Of a stretch of 64,000 bases of DNA, positions 1 to 8,403 are shown piece by piece. The notes beneath the pieces were generated by a model, which saw only the letters and a program-made list of their open reading frames with translations, was not told where the DNA came from and made no database searches. Source of the stretch: Polyangiaceae bacterium. GTDB lineage: Bacteria; Myxococcota_A; Polyangia; Polyangiales; Polyangiaceae. Position numbers and translations under genes: made by a program. The stretch lies in the NCBI GenBank assembly GCA_029261965.1, contig JAJDAH010000224.1:1-64000 (forward strand), in the 5' to 3' direction. Every line of letters begins with the position of its first letter. The stretch's first letter is position 1.

Positions 1-769
1 GCGCGCGCGCGCGCGCACGGCGAGTCACTGAGACCACGGCGAACACATCGTTGCCGTCCACGCGCTCCGCGGTCATTCCGTACGCCACGGCCTTGTCGGC
101 GAACGTGCGAGAAGCCGTTTGACGCTCGGTAGGTACGCTGATCGCCCACCCGTTGTTCCTGCAGAAGAACACGACCGGCGCATCGAACACACCGGCGAAG
201 TTCAGCCCGGTGTGAAAATCGTTCGAGCTCGTCGCTCCGTCGCCGAAGTAGACGAGCACGCCTTGATCTTCTTTGCGCAGCTTCGCCGCCCATGCGAACC
301 CGACGGCCTGGCTGATCTGCGTCCCGACCGGCGAGCTGATCGAGCCCCAGTTGGCCGCGCGGCAGGTGTAGTGATCGGGCATCTGCCGACCCTTCGCCGG
401 ATCGTTGGCGTTGCCGTACATGTTGTCGAGGAAGCTCTGAAGCGTCATGCCCTTCATGAGCGCGGCGCCGAACTCGCGGTAGCACGGAAAAATGAAGTCC
501 CTCTTTCGCATCGCGTACGCCGCCCCGAGCACGGCCGCTTCTTCGCCGACCGAGCCGATGTGGAACCCGATGCGTCCCTGTCGTTGAAGCGCGACGAGCC
601 GTTCGTCGACGACACGCGTGAGCACCATCCACTTGTAGATGTCGACTGCCTCGTCGGTGGAGATCCGTGGATCGTGAGCGTCAGCAAGTGAACCGTCGTC
701 GCGCATGACACGAACGACGTCGGGCTCCGGCGGGAGTTGCTCTTGGTAGGTCTCGGCGAGGTTGGTCAT
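1..769 (-). CDS. TPP-dependent 2-oxoacid dehydrogenase E1 component, alpha subunit (partial, 3' end outside window)
   Basis: About 256 residues are visible; the C-terminal third lies beyond base 1. Reading from the ATG at 769, the protein shows the E1-alpha pattern: DEAVDIYKWMVLTRVVDE near residue 45, GRIGFHIGSVGEEA near 70, REFGAAL near 100, and the TPP motif GDGATSSNDFHTGLNFA ending in RNNGWAIS near 205. These fit the alpha subunit of heterotetrameric pyruvate or branched-chain 2-oxoacid dehydrogenases, which decarboxylate the 2-oxoacid and pass the acyl group to a lipoylated E2. Q/I-rich residues around SISSPVGTQISQA resemble branched-chain enzymes, but the substrate cannot be fixed here. 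lipA lies close upstream on the same strand, which fits a need for lipoate. The beta subunit would be expected just left of the window. There is no clear Shine-Dalgarno before the ATG. Confidence 0.9.
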   Translation of the reverse strand, partial: MTNLAETYQEQLPPEPDVVRVMRDDGSLADAHDPRISTDEAVDIYKWMVLTRVVDERLVALQRQGRIGFHIGSVGEEAAVLGAAYAMRKRDFIFPCYREFGAALMKGMTLQSFLDNMYGNANDPAKGRQMPDHYTCRAANWGSISSPVGTQISQAVGFAWAAKLRKEDQGVLVYFGDGATSSNDFHTGLNFAGVFDAPVVFFCRNNGWAISVPTERQTASRTFADKAVAYGMTAERVDGNDVFAVVSVTRRARARA

Positions 770-830
770 GACTGAAGGCGGGCGGAGGTTAGTCCGCGGG
801 CGCGCGGGCTTGTAGCCTCGCCCACGTGTT

Positions 831-863
831 TAGTTCATGCGGGCTCGGGGGTTCAATGAACTA
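831..863. promoter_or_regulatory. palindromic operator candidate upstream of the E1-alpha gene
   Basis: Perfect 8-base arms TAGTTCAT (831-838) and ATGAACTA (856-863) flank a 17-base spacer. A second, nested palindrome GTTCA-A-TGAAC occupies 851-861. The site sits 62-94 bases before the E1-alpha start, in the 186-base gap between that gene and the TerB-like gene. A dimeric repressor site is the simplest reading. No promoter boxes can be assigned confidently, and the regulator is unknown. Confidence 0.35.
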
Positions 864-955
864 CAGTGCAGTCCCGGCGCCGCGAACCGAACCCGCACGG
901 TCACTCCGCCGGGCCGCCCCGCAAAGCCGGCAAATGTCGGGCGATTTCTCGCCAA

Positions 956-1525
956 TCAATCGGCGAGAGCCTGAGTCACTTCGGCCAAAGCTTCCTCGAC
1001 GACGGAGCTCTCGAGGCCAAAATTTTTCGCTAGCTTTTCGAGCACTGAGCGCTCTTCGGCGCTGACGCCGTCGGAAACGTGCGCGAGGAGCCCAGCGATG
1101 AGCAGAACCTCGCGAGCGTGTTCGGGTTTCGTCACCGTCCGGGCCACCATCGCGATCCGCTTCTCCATCCCATCTTCGTCGAGCAAGTCGGACAAGTCGG
1201 CGAGAAGCGCTTCGACCTGGCGCTCGGCAACGCTGTCGCCGCAGGCACTCATCACGACGTGTTTGAACGCGGTCTGCTCGGTTTCGTCGAACTCTCCGTC
1301 TGCTTTTGCCACCAGAAACGAAGCTTCCACCACGGCCTCGAAGAGCGCTGCGGCGTGCGGGTCGAAACCCGTGGGGATGGTGCTTTCGTCGCCGACGGGC
1401 TTGTTGCCGTAGGAGGTCGCCGCCGCCGACAGGATCGAGCTCTTGATGTCGTCGTCGGCGTAGGACGGTGCCTTTCCGAGCTTGTTGGCGACCTTGTCGA
1501 GGATGCTCTGATCGGCGGCGCTCAT
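956..1525 (-). CDS. TerB-like (tellurite resistance TerB family) protein
   Basis: A 189-residue soluble protein with no signal peptide. The central part (about 60-180) is all helical. It carries the acidic pattern of TerB/DjlA-type domains: AKADGEFDETEQTAF near residue 72, and later SDGVSAEERSVLEKLAKNFG near 150, the second half of the TerB helical repeat. The family binds divalent metal through acidic residues and occurs in stress and surveillance gene sets, but no other ter genes are nearby. It lies 35 bases after lipA on the same strand and may be co-transcribed with gatB-mtnA-lipA. Its role here is unknown. Confidence 0.7.
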   Translation of the reverse strand: MSAADQSILDKVANKLGKAPSYADDDIKSSILSAAATSYGNKPVGDESTIPTGFDPHAAALFEAVVEASFLVAKADGEFDETEQTAFKHVVMSACGDSVAERQVEALLADLSDLLDEDGMEKRIAMVARTVTKPEHAREVLLIAGLLAHVSDGVSAEERSVLEKLAKNFGLESSVVEEALAEVTQALAD

Positions 1526-1560
1526 CGGTCCCGGCAGCCTAGCTGAACTGCGACGCCGAG

Positions 1561-2565
1561 TCAGCCGCTCTCAGCTGGTCGCCGGACGAGCAATTCGGCC
1601 GGCAAAAGCCCCGCCTCGACCGGAGCTCCGCGGCGCGGAACGTGTTCGGCTGGCCGAGGCGAGCGGTCCAGCCTCGACTCGATGAACGCCTCCGCCGCTC
1701 GATAGCTCGACCGCACCAAAGGCCCCGACGCCACGAACGCGAACCCCATCTTTCGGCCCAAATCCGCCCAGGAATCGAATTGCTCGGGGGTCACGTAGCG
1801 ATCCACCGGGGCGTGTTTCGCCGTCGGGCGAAGGTATTGGCCGAGGGTGACGACGTCGACCCGGGCGCGGCGAAGGTCTTCTAGGCTTTCGGCGACCTCG
1901 GCGTCGGTCTCGCCGATCCCCACCATCAGGGAGCTCTTGCTCAGGCGGTCCGGTGCGAGCTCCTTGGCTCGAGCGAGCACGGTGAGCGACTGGTCATAGC
2001 CCGAGCGGGCATCCCGAATCTTTGGCGTGAGGCGGCGAACTACCTCGAGGTTGTGCGCAAACACGTCGGGACCCGATTCCACCATCGTCGCCAAATCGTG
2101 GCGCCGACCGCCGAAGTCGCCGACGAGCGTCTCGACGAGCAGGTCCGGCTGGTAGCGGTGCAGCGCCCGAACCGCCTGGCCCATGTGCGCGGCTCCGCCG
2201 TCGAGCAGATCATCTCGGTCCACCATGGTGAGCACGACGTACTTCAAACCGAGCCGGCTAATCGCCCGAGCCACGTGCTCGGGTTCCCGAGGGTCGACGG
2301 CGCCGCGCGGATTTCCCGTGGTCACAGCGCAGAATCGGCATCCGCGGGTGCAGGTGTGCCCGAGCAACATCACGGTCGCGGTGCCCTCGGCCCAGCACTC
2401 GGCAACGTTCGGGCACCGCGCCTCCTCGCACACGGTGTAGAGGTCGAGCGAGCGCAAGAGCTTCTTGAGCTCGGCGTATTTCGGCCCGCCCGGCGCTTTG
2501 ACCTTGAGCCACGACGGCTTCGGATCGCGCCGTTTGACGACTTGGGCCTCGGGGATGACGCTCAC
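1561..2565 (-). CDS. lipA: lipoyl synthase
   Basis: Radical-SAM enzyme that inserts two sulfurs into octanoyl groups on E2 and H proteins to make lipoate. All landmarks are present in 334 residues: auxiliary cluster Cys46, Cys51 and Cys57 (CEEARCPNVAEC), radical-SAM Cys72, Cys76 and Cys79 (CTRGCRFC), and the C-terminal RSSY at 285-288 whose Ser ligates the auxiliary cluster. The start is a GTG. The gene lies 17 bases after mtnA and upstream of the 2-oxoacid dehydrogenase E1-alpha gene, an enzyme class that depends on lipoylated E2. Length and motifs are normal. Confidence 0.97.
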   Translation of the reverse strand: MSVIPEAQVVKRRDPKPSWLKVKAPGGPKYAELKKLLRSLDLYTVCEEARCPNVAECWAEGTATVMLLGHTCTRGCRFCAVTTGNPRGAVDPREPEHVARAISRLGLKYVVLTMVDRDDLLDGGAAHMGQAVRALHRYQPDLLVETLVGDFGGRRHDLATMVESGPDVFAHNLEVVRRLTPKIRDARSGYDQSLTVLARAKELAPDRLSKSSLMVGIGETDAEVAESLEDLRRARVDVVTLGQYLRPTAKHAPVDRYVTPEQFDSWADLGRKMGFAFVASGPLVRSSYRAAEAFIESRLDRSPRPAEHVPRRGAPVEAGLLPAELLVRRPAESG

Positions 2566-2582
2566 TGGAGAAACCTAGGGTC

Positions 2583-3656
2583 TCATTCGTTCGGTGACAA
2601 TCGTCGAACGGCGTCGGGGCCCACGGGCTCGATGACCCCTCGCTCGGTGAAGATTGCCGTCACGAGCTCGGCCGGCGTGACGTCGAACGCTGGATTTCGC
2701 ACCGTGACGCCCGTAGGGGCAAGCTGAGCGTCGCCCACGTGCGTGACTTCTCGGGCGTTGCGCTGCTCGATCGGGATCGACGGGCCGTCCGCACACGCTT
2801 CGTCCACCGTGCTCCACGGAGCAGCCACGTAGAATGGTTTCCCGTGAGCCTTGGCGAGGCAAGCGACCCCATAAGTGCCGATCTTGTTGGCGACATCGCC
2901 GTTCGCCTCGATGCGGTCGGAACCGACTACAGCCATCGCTACCTCGTCCCGACCAAAAAACGACGCGGCACTCGCGTCGGTGATGAGCTCGACGTCGATC
3001 CCGTCCTGGTGGAGCTCCCAGGCGGTGAGCCGTGAGCCCTGCAGGTAGGGGCGCGTTTCGTCGGCGAGCACTTTGATCTTTTTTCCCGCCTCGTGAGCCG
3101 CACGAATGACACCCAATGCGGTGCCATAGCCCCCGGTGGCCAGCGCGCCAGCGTTGCAGTGGGTGAGGATAGTCGCACCGTCCTCGATCCGTGCCGCTCC
3201 CAGCCTGCCCATCTCGTGATTCGCCGCCACGTCCTCGCGGTGGATCTGCCGAGCGGCTTCGGCCATGCGCTCCATTCTCTCGCCGGCCTTGAGCGATGCA
3301 TGGCTCTTCGCTTCGTCGATCATCTTGTCGACCGCCCAGGCGAGGTTCACCGCCGTCGGGCGCGCGGCCTTGAGCAACTTGCCAGCCTCGATCATTCCCT
3401 TGACGTAGTCCCCACGAATTTCATGCGACGCCAGGACCATGCCATACGCCGCGGAGATCCCGATGGCGGGCGCACCTCGTACGACCATGTCGGCGATCGC
3501 ATCGACCACGGCCTGAACCGTCTCGAGCTCCTCGTAGCGCTCGTCGGTCGGCAGCCTTCGCTGGTCCATCATGACCACGTGGTCGTTCGCCGGAGCCAGC
3601 TCGACCGCCGAGTAGCTCGCCCCACTGATGGGGTCGGGGTGCGGCAACTTCTTCAT
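2583..3656 (-). CDS. mtnA: S-methyl-5-thioribose-1-phosphate isomerase
   Basis: Methionine-salvage enzyme of the eIF2B-alpha/MtnA fold that converts 5-methylthioribose-1-phosphate to the ribulose form. In the 357 residues one sees RGAPAIG (60-66), the catalytic Cys167 in [12 protein letters not shown], and the catalytic Asp247 in [17 protein letters not shown]. Its start overlaps the gatB stop by four bases (ATGA), so translational coupling is likely. No other methionine-salvage genes are in the window. Confidence 0.96.
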   Translation of the reverse strand: MKKLPHPDPISGASYSAVELAPANDHVVMMDQRRLPTDERYEELETVQAVVDAIADMVVRGAPAIGISAAYGMVLASHEIRGDYVKGMIEAGKLLKAARPTAVNLAWAVDKMIDEAKSHASLKAGERMERMAEAARQIHREDVAANHEMGRLGAARIEDGATILTHCNAGALATGGYGTALGVIRAAHEAGKKIKVLADETRPYLQGSRLTAWELHQDGIDVELITDASAASFFGRDEVAMAVVGSDRIEANGDVANKIGTYGVACLAKAHGKPFYVAAPWSTVDEACADGPSIPIEQRNAREVTHVGDAQLAPTGVTVRNPAFDVTPAELVTAIFTERGVIEPVGPDAVRRLSPNE

Positions 3657-5092
3657 GCGGGTTCACTGCCTCCGAGAATTCGCTGGAAGATCTGATTCAC
3701 GAGCTTCGGGTTCGCCGATCCGCCGGTCTTCTTCATCGCCTGGCCCACGAAGTATCCCAGAAGGCCCGTCTTGCCCGCTCGGTACATCGCCGCCTGCTTC
3801 TCATTCGCCCGGACGATGCCCGAGCACAGGGCCTCGAGCTCGCCTTCATCCGACACGACCCGCATGCCGCGTTCTTCGACGACGGCGCCCGGCGACTTGC
3901 TCGTGCCCTGGATGAGGGAAAAGACGACTTTGGCTTGTTTGCCACTGATTTCACCGCCACTCACCAGGCGAACGAGCTCCGCGACCTGCTCCGGCGACAC
4001 CGGGAACTCCGCACTCAATCCACGCACGTGAGTGTCGCGGAGGACCTCGGTGAGCACCCAGTTGGCGATCTTCACGGGCTCGGGGAAGAGCTGTCGCGCC
4101 TCGTCGAAGAACCGGACGTATTCGGGATGTTGAGTGAGCGTGACTGCAGCTTGCTCGCTCAACCCGAGTTCGGCGACGTATTCGGCCCGGAGTTCTTGGG
4201 GCAGCTTGGCAATCTTCGCTCGCTCGGACCGCACCAGGTCGTCGTCGATGACCAGTGGCGGGAGATCGGGCTCCGGAAAGTAGCGGTAGTCGTGCGCGTC
4301 TTCTTTCGAGCGTAGGGTGGCAGTCTTGTTGGTGTCGGGGTCGTAGCTGCGGGTTTGCTGGTCGATTTTTCCCCCGGCATCCAAGATCGCGCCCTGCCGA
4401 GCGATTTCGACGTCGATGGCCCGTTGAACGAAGCGAAACGAATTGATGTTCTTGAGCTCGGTGCGCGTACCGAGCTCTTCGGAACCTTTCGGTCGGATGG
4501 AAACGTTGGCATCGCAGCGAAAGCTGCCTTCTTCGAGGTTTCCGTCGTTGACACCAATGAAGATCAGGAGGTCACGGAGGGTCTTCAGGTATGCCGCGGC
4601 TTCGGCGCTCGACCGAAGATCGGGATCGCCGACGATCTCGATGAGCGGGACGCCGGCTCGGTTGAGATCCACCGAGGAGTCCCCGCCGACGCCGTGCACG
4701 TTCTTGCCAGCGTCTTCCTCCATGTGCACGCGCGTGATGCCGGCCGTTCTTTCGACGCCGTCCACCCGAATGTCGAGCTTGCCGCGGGTGCTGAAAGGTT
4801 CCTCGTACTGGCTGATCTGGTAGCCCTTCGGAAGGTCCGGATAGAAGTAGTTCTTCCGCGCGAAGATGCTCCTCGATTGGATCGTGCACCCGAGGGCGGT
4901 CGCAGCGCGAACCGCGAGCCTCAACGCTTTGGCGTTCAGTACCGGGAGAGAACCCGGCAGCCCCAAGCACACCGGGCACACGTTCGAATTCGGAGACTTT
5001 CCAAATTCGGTCGAGCAAGGACAGAAGAGCTTCGATCGAGTCAGAAGCTGCGCGTGGACTTCGAGTCCGATGACGGGTTCGTACTCGGGCAT
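3653..5092 (-). CDS. gatB: Asp-tRNA(Asn)/Glu-tRNA(Gln) amidotransferase subunit B
   Basis: Kinase/transamidation subunit of GatCAB, which makes Gln-tRNA(Gln) and/or Asn-tRNA(Asn) from mischarged tRNA. The 479-residue reading starts at the ATG giving [16 protein letters not shown], the usual GatB N-terminus; an upstream in-frame ATG would add six residues without family support. Visible motifs are CPCSTEFG and [11 protein letters not shown] (zinc site), the conserved [17 protein letters not shown], and [13 protein letters not shown]. The C-terminal tRNA-binding YqeY-like tail ends in [12 protein letters not shown]. gatA and gatC are not in the window. It is the first gene of the apparent gatB-mtnA-lipA run. 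About 215 bases separate it from the divergent vWA lipoprotein, where I see no clear promoter. Confidence 0.96.
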   Translation of the reverse strand: MPEYEPVIGLEVHAQLLTRSKLFCPCSTEFGKSPNSNVCPVCLGLPGSLPVLNAKALRLAVRAATALGCTIQSRSIFARKNYFYPDLPKGYQISQYEEPFSTRGKLDIRVDGVERTAGITRVHMEEDAGKNVHGVGGDSSVDLNRAGVPLIEIVGDPDLRSSAEAAAYLKTLRDLLIFIGVNDGNLEEGSFRCDANVSIRPKGSEELGTRTELKNINSFRFVQRAIDVEIARQGAILDAGGKIDQQTRSYDPDTNKTATLRSKEDAHDYRYFPEPDLPPLVIDDDLVRSERAKIAKLPQELRAEYVAELGLSEQAAVTLTQHPEYVRFFDEARQLFPEPVKIANWVLTEVLRDTHVRGLSAEFPVSPEQVAELVRLVSGGEISGKQAKVVFSLIQGTSKSPGAVVEERGMRVVSDEGELEALCSGIVRANEKQAAMYRAGKTGLLGYFVGQAMKKTGGSANPKLVNQIFQRILGGSEPA

Positions 5093-5307
5093 GGGATCAG
5101 GGCGGCGCATACCTTACTCGAACCGCCAGGCTGGAACTCGACAGCGAGAAGGTAATCGGCTCGCTGACCGGTGAAACAGAGGGTCTGCAAAAAGGCCGGG
5201 CCGCCGAAATTGCGGTTGGTGCCGGTGGTTTGTCCGCGGCCGCGTGCGGTCTCACGGGCTATCCTCGGAGAGGCTCGACTCGCCTCCTTTTGCGCTTTGG
5301 TGAACAC

Positions 5308-7095
5308 ATGAAGAACCACCCTTCCCCTCGTTTCATCGCCCTCGCCCTCGCGGGCACCCTGGCTTTTGCGTGCGGCGGCAGCAACGAACAGCCCAACGCC
5401 GCGTTCGGCGGCGCCTCCGGAATGAGCGCGGGTGGCACGGGCGCAACCGCCGGCGGCGGGGGCACGTCGGGGGGGGCCGCAGCGGGCGGCAGCGGGGGCA
5501 TCATCATGCCGCCGGTCGATCCCGGAGCAGACACCGACGGCGACCTCATCAGCGACGCGCAGGAGAACGCCAGCATGGCGGTCGACACCGACGGCGACGG
5601 CGATCCGGACTTCACGGACACCGACAGCGACAACGACGGCATCTTCGACCGCGACGAGGCCGGTGACACCGATCTCACGACGCCCCCGGTGGATACCGAC
5701 GGCGATCTCGCTCCCGACTTCCGCGACGCCGACAGCGACGACGACGGCCTGGGCGACTTCGACGAAGTGACCGCAGGGACCGATCCCAAAAACCCCGACA
5801 GCGACGGAGACGGCGTCACGGATCTGGTCGAGGTCGTATCCTGCGGTGGAGATCCGGCCTGCGCAGGTGATCCGACCGACCCGAGCTCGAGCCCGAAGAC
5901 GCGCGGCAACTTCGTTTTCCTCGAGCCATACCAAAAGCCCCCCACGCCGGAGCGTGACACGCTCGACTTCGCGACCGAAATCCAGAAGGCCGACGTCTAC
6001 CTGCTCGTGGACACGACCGGTTCGATGGGCGAAGCGATCGCGAGCCTCAAGCTCGGCCTGTCCACGCCGATGACAGGCCTCATCGACCGTGTGCGCGACA
6101 CGATCCCCGACGTGTGGATCGGCGTCGGAGACTACCGCGACTACCCCGCCGGCCCGTTCCTCATGAACTACGGCGATCCCGGGGACTACGCCTATCGCCA
6201 TTCGCTCGACGTGCAACCGTCGAGCGCCACCGCGCAGAGCACGGTGGATGCGCTGAGTCTCGGCAACGGCGCCGACGGGCCGGAGTCACTCGTACCCGCC
6301 CTTTTCTCCATCGCGACCGCCAGCGGCCTCGCCGGCCTCGCCGGCCCGGCCGGCGTAATCCCGCCGCAAACGGGCTGTCCGATGATGCACCGGGGTTATC
6401 CGTGTTTTCGCGGCGACGCCGTCGCGATCGCCGTCATCATGACCGACGCTCCAAGCCACAACGGCCCGCCGGTTTCCCCCAACAACTACAACGACGGCTT
6501 CATCGGCGGTCCGACGCCAACCTATCAGCAGCTCGTCAACGCCATGAGCACACATCCGCTCAAGATGATCGGCATCGCGGTCGGACCCAATGCCCAAGCC
6601 AAGGGCACTCTCGACGACCTCGCGCGGATCTCCGGTGCGGTAGACGCGATGGGCGCGCCGCTCACCTCGACTTGGACGCCGGGCGCGGAGATCAGCGACG
6701 CGGTAGTCACCCAGATCCAAAGCCTCGCCAACTCGACGCCCATCGACGTCTCGGTCCGATTCATCGACGACCCGTCTGATTCCGTCGACACCGAAGCGGC
6801 GTTCGTCGACCACCTCGAAGCGAACGAAACTGGCGATCCAACTCGCGGTTGTGACCCGCGCATGGCAACGGGCACGCCGTACCCCGACACGTTCCCGGCG
6901 GTGAGCCCGGGCGACCGCGTTTGCTTCGACGTCATCGTCAAGCAGAACGACACGGTGGCGCCGACGGCGGTGCCTCAGCTGTTCAAAGCTACCGTCGAGG
7001 TCGTCGGCGACGGAATTTCGGTTCTCGACTCTCGCGATGTGTTCTTCCTGGTCCCACCCGACGTCGAGATCCCACCGGTGACGCCACCCCGCTGA
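5308..7095 (+). CDS. lipoprotein with thrombospondin type-3 calcium repeats and von Willebrand factor A domain
   Basis: The 595-residue reading starts at the ATG at 5308, which gives a proper signal peptide with LAFAC (Cys22); the longer open frame has no secretion signal at its N-terminus. A Gly/Ser/Ala-rich linker follows (about 30-65). Next come Asp-rich calcium repeats (about 73-175) of the type DTDGDGDPDFTDTDSDNDG, and then a vWA domain from about 228 with the MIDAS motif DTTGSMG (235-241). The vWA part resembles the integrin-beta-like domains of bacterial surface proteins. Probably an outer-membrane-anchored adhesion or protein-binding lipoprotein. It stands alone, divergent from gatB and convergent with the sterol operon, with only seven bases between the stops. 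Confidence 0.85.
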   Translation: MKNHPSPRFIALALAGTLAFACGGSNEQPNAAFGGASGMSAGGTGATAGGGGTSGGAAAGGSGGIIMPPVDPGADTDGDLISDAQENASMAVDTDGDGDPDFTDTDSDNDGIFDRDEAGDTDLTTPPVDTDGDLAPDFRDADSDDDGLGDFDEVTAGTDPKNPDSDGDGVTDLVEVVSCGGDPACAGDPTDPSSSPKTRGNFVFLEPYQKPPTPERDTLDFATEIQKADVYLLVDTTGSMGEAIASLKLGLSTPMTGLIDRVRDTIPDVWIGVGDYRDYPAGPFLMNYGDPGDYAYRHSLDVQPSSATAQSTVDALSLGNGADGPESLVPALFSIATASGLAGLAGPAGVIPPQTGCPMMHRGYPCFRGDAVAIAVIMTDAPSHNGPPVSPNNYNDGFIGGPTPTYQQLVNAMSTHPLKMIGIAVGPNAQAKGTLDDLARISGAVDAMGAPLTSTWTPGAEISDAVVTQIQSLANSTPIDVSVRFIDDPSDSVDTEAAFVDHLEANETGDPTRGCDPRMATGTPYPDTFPAVSPGDRVCFDVIVKQNDTVAPTAVPQLFKATVEVVGDGISVLDSRDVFFLVPPDVEIPPVTPPR

Positions 7096-7102
7096 ATCGC
7101 GG

Positions 7103-8197
7103 TCAGTAGACGAACGGCAGCATTCGGAAGCGAACGCGTTCGCAGTATTCGCGCCAGAGCGCGCCGTACTTGTTGCGACACTTCTTGTCGTCGCGGGCGG
7201 CCCGCTGGACCAGAAGGATCACCAGGCTGAGCGGCAAGAGGTACGGAATGAAGCTGTCGAAACCCGTCGTGAGAGCGAACGCGAGATAAACGCCAATTTC
7301 GCCGGTGTAGTTGATCTTCCGTCCGAGGCCCCACCAGCCCGACACCAAGAGCCGTCCACCAACCGCTTCGGCCGGTTTGCCCCAGATGTGCGCTCTCTTG
7401 TCCTGTTTGTAGGCCTCCTTTTGCCAGTTGGCTTCGCGAAAAACCCACAGCGACACCAAGTAGAACGCGGAGAGCGAGAACCACTCGATGGTGCTGAACG
7501 GCTGCACTTGATCCACGAGCCACCAGCCCGGCAGGCTGTAAAAGAACGGCACATAGACCAGATCGCCCCAAACGAGCATCAACCCGAAGTTTTCGCTGAT
7601 CACGTCCCACGTGCTCAACATGAACTCCTCTTTGACGTAGTGGGTGAAGAGGTAGCCGAACCAAAAGGCCACGAAACACCACATCTGCGGCGTGATGAAC
7701 CCGTGGCGCTCGTACTGCGCGTAGGCGAATCCGACGACGATGAGATTCGCCCCGATGAGCGACGGGTGATACATGAACATCTTCACATCGACCCCAAAGA
7801 ACGTCGGGTTGAGCTCGGCACCGAACCACAGGTCCTTCAGCCAACGCGGCAACCGGGTGCCCTCTCCGGCCGGGGCCTTCAGCCGCCCCGGACGACGACC
7901 CGACACGAACAGCGCAGCACTGACGACGAACGCGACGACGTTGGCGGCCGCGAACAGGCCCCAGAAACGCTCGACGACCGGCGCGAGCGACCATCCAGCC
8001 GCAAACGTGCCCACGCCGACGGCGATGTGGGCCATGAAAAAAAGCGTCATGCCGCTCAGCTTGTACGGCTTCCGGCGCCCGTTCGGCTGCTTGTAACCGA
8101 GGCGTTCCAACCCCGGCAGCACTATCGAGCCGACGAAGAGAACCAGCACGAACCCGACGCACATCACGGCGCCGGCCCACAGCGTTTGTTCCGACAA
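7103..8197 (-). CDS. sterol reductase of the ERG24/TM7SF2/LBR family (probable delta-14-sterol reductase)
   Basis: A 364-residue polytopic membrane protein, last gene of the sterol operon. The C-terminal half matches the ERG4/ERG24 family closely: GAELNPTFFGVDVKMF (127-142), NFGLMLVWGDLVYVPFFYS (203-221), LLVSGWWGLGRKINYTGE (283-300), and the terminal CRNKYGALWREYCERV (340-355) ending in PFVY. The wording is nearer to human LBR/TM7SF2 (C-14 reductases) than to DHCR7, and the reaction follows CYP51, so NADPH-dependent reduction of the delta-14 bond is favoured. C-7 or C-24(28) reduction cannot be excluded. The start is a TTG placed directly after the ferredoxin stop, with GAGGG just upstream; an ATG 33 bases further in is an alternative. 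Ten or so hydrophobic segments are visible. Confidence 0.88.
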   Translation of the reverse strand: MSEQTLWAGAVMCVGFVLVLFVGSIVLPGLERLGYKQPNGRRKPYKLSGMTLFFMAHIAVGVGTFAAGWSLAPVVERFWGLFAAANVVAFVVSAALFVSGRRPGRLKAPAGEGTRLPRWLKDLWFGAELNPTFFGVDVKMFMYHPSLIGANLIVVGFAYAQYERHGFITPQMWCFVAFWFGYLFTHYVKEEFMLSTWDVISENFGLMLVWGDLVYVPFFYSLPGWWLVDQVQPFSTIEWFSLSAFYLVSLWVFREANWQKEAYKQDKRAHIWGKPAEAVGGRLLVSGWWGLGRKINYTGEIGVYLAFALTTGFDSFIPYLLPLSLVILLVQRAARDDKKCRNKYGALWREYCERVRFRMLPFVY

Positions 8198-8392
8198 CTA
8201 GCCCTCGACGATCTTGATGGCGCGAGTGGGACAGTACTTCACGGCAAGCTCGACTTTCCGACGAAGCTCCTCCGGTGGGTTCTCGAGAAGGATCTGCACG
8301 TTGCCATCGTCATCCAACTGGAAGACCTCGGGTGCGTCCCCTTCACAGTTTCCGTGTCCCTGGCACATGTCGTAGTCGATCACGATCTTCAC
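8198..8392 (-). CDS. [3Fe-4S] ferredoxin of the CYP51-partner type
   Basis: A 64-residue ferredoxin with Cys10, Cys16 and Cys54. His13 occupies the position of the fourth Cys (CQGHGNC, then YCP), the signature of 3Fe-4S ferredoxins that feed bacterial P450s. It resembles the ferredoxin encoded next to CYP51 in mycobacteria. Its job is presumably to pass electrons to the P450 encoded two genes upstream in this operon. The start is GTG at 8392, supported by an AGGAG Shine-Dalgarno that overlaps the preceding gene's stop; the next gene starts on the base after its stop codon. No ferredoxin reductase is in the window. Confidence 0.93.
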   Translation of the reverse strand: MKIVIDYDMCQGHGNCEGDAPEVFQLDDDGNVQILLENPPEELRRKVELAVKYCPTRAIKIVEG

Positions 8393-8403
8393 TGACTTCT
8401 CTC

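Noticed and set aside
1-16. (GC)8 run at the very start of the window
   Set aside because: It is in frame with E1-alpha and encodes Arg-Ala repeats; too short and too close to the edge to call a repeat locus or artefact.
5520-5840. Repetitive GACACCGACGGCGAC-type DNA that looks like a minisatellite
   Set aside because: It encodes the thrombospondin type-3 calcium repeats, so the DNA repetition follows from the protein.
5041-6216. A 391-codon minus-strand frame opposite the vWA lipoprotein
   Set aside because: The plus strand gives a signal peptide, calcium repeats and a MIDAS motif; the minus frame only mirrors the Asp-rich repeats.
6315-6360. GCCGGCCTC tandem repeats
   Set aside because: Within the vWA domain coding sequence (Ala-Gly-Leu repeats); no sign of a separate element.
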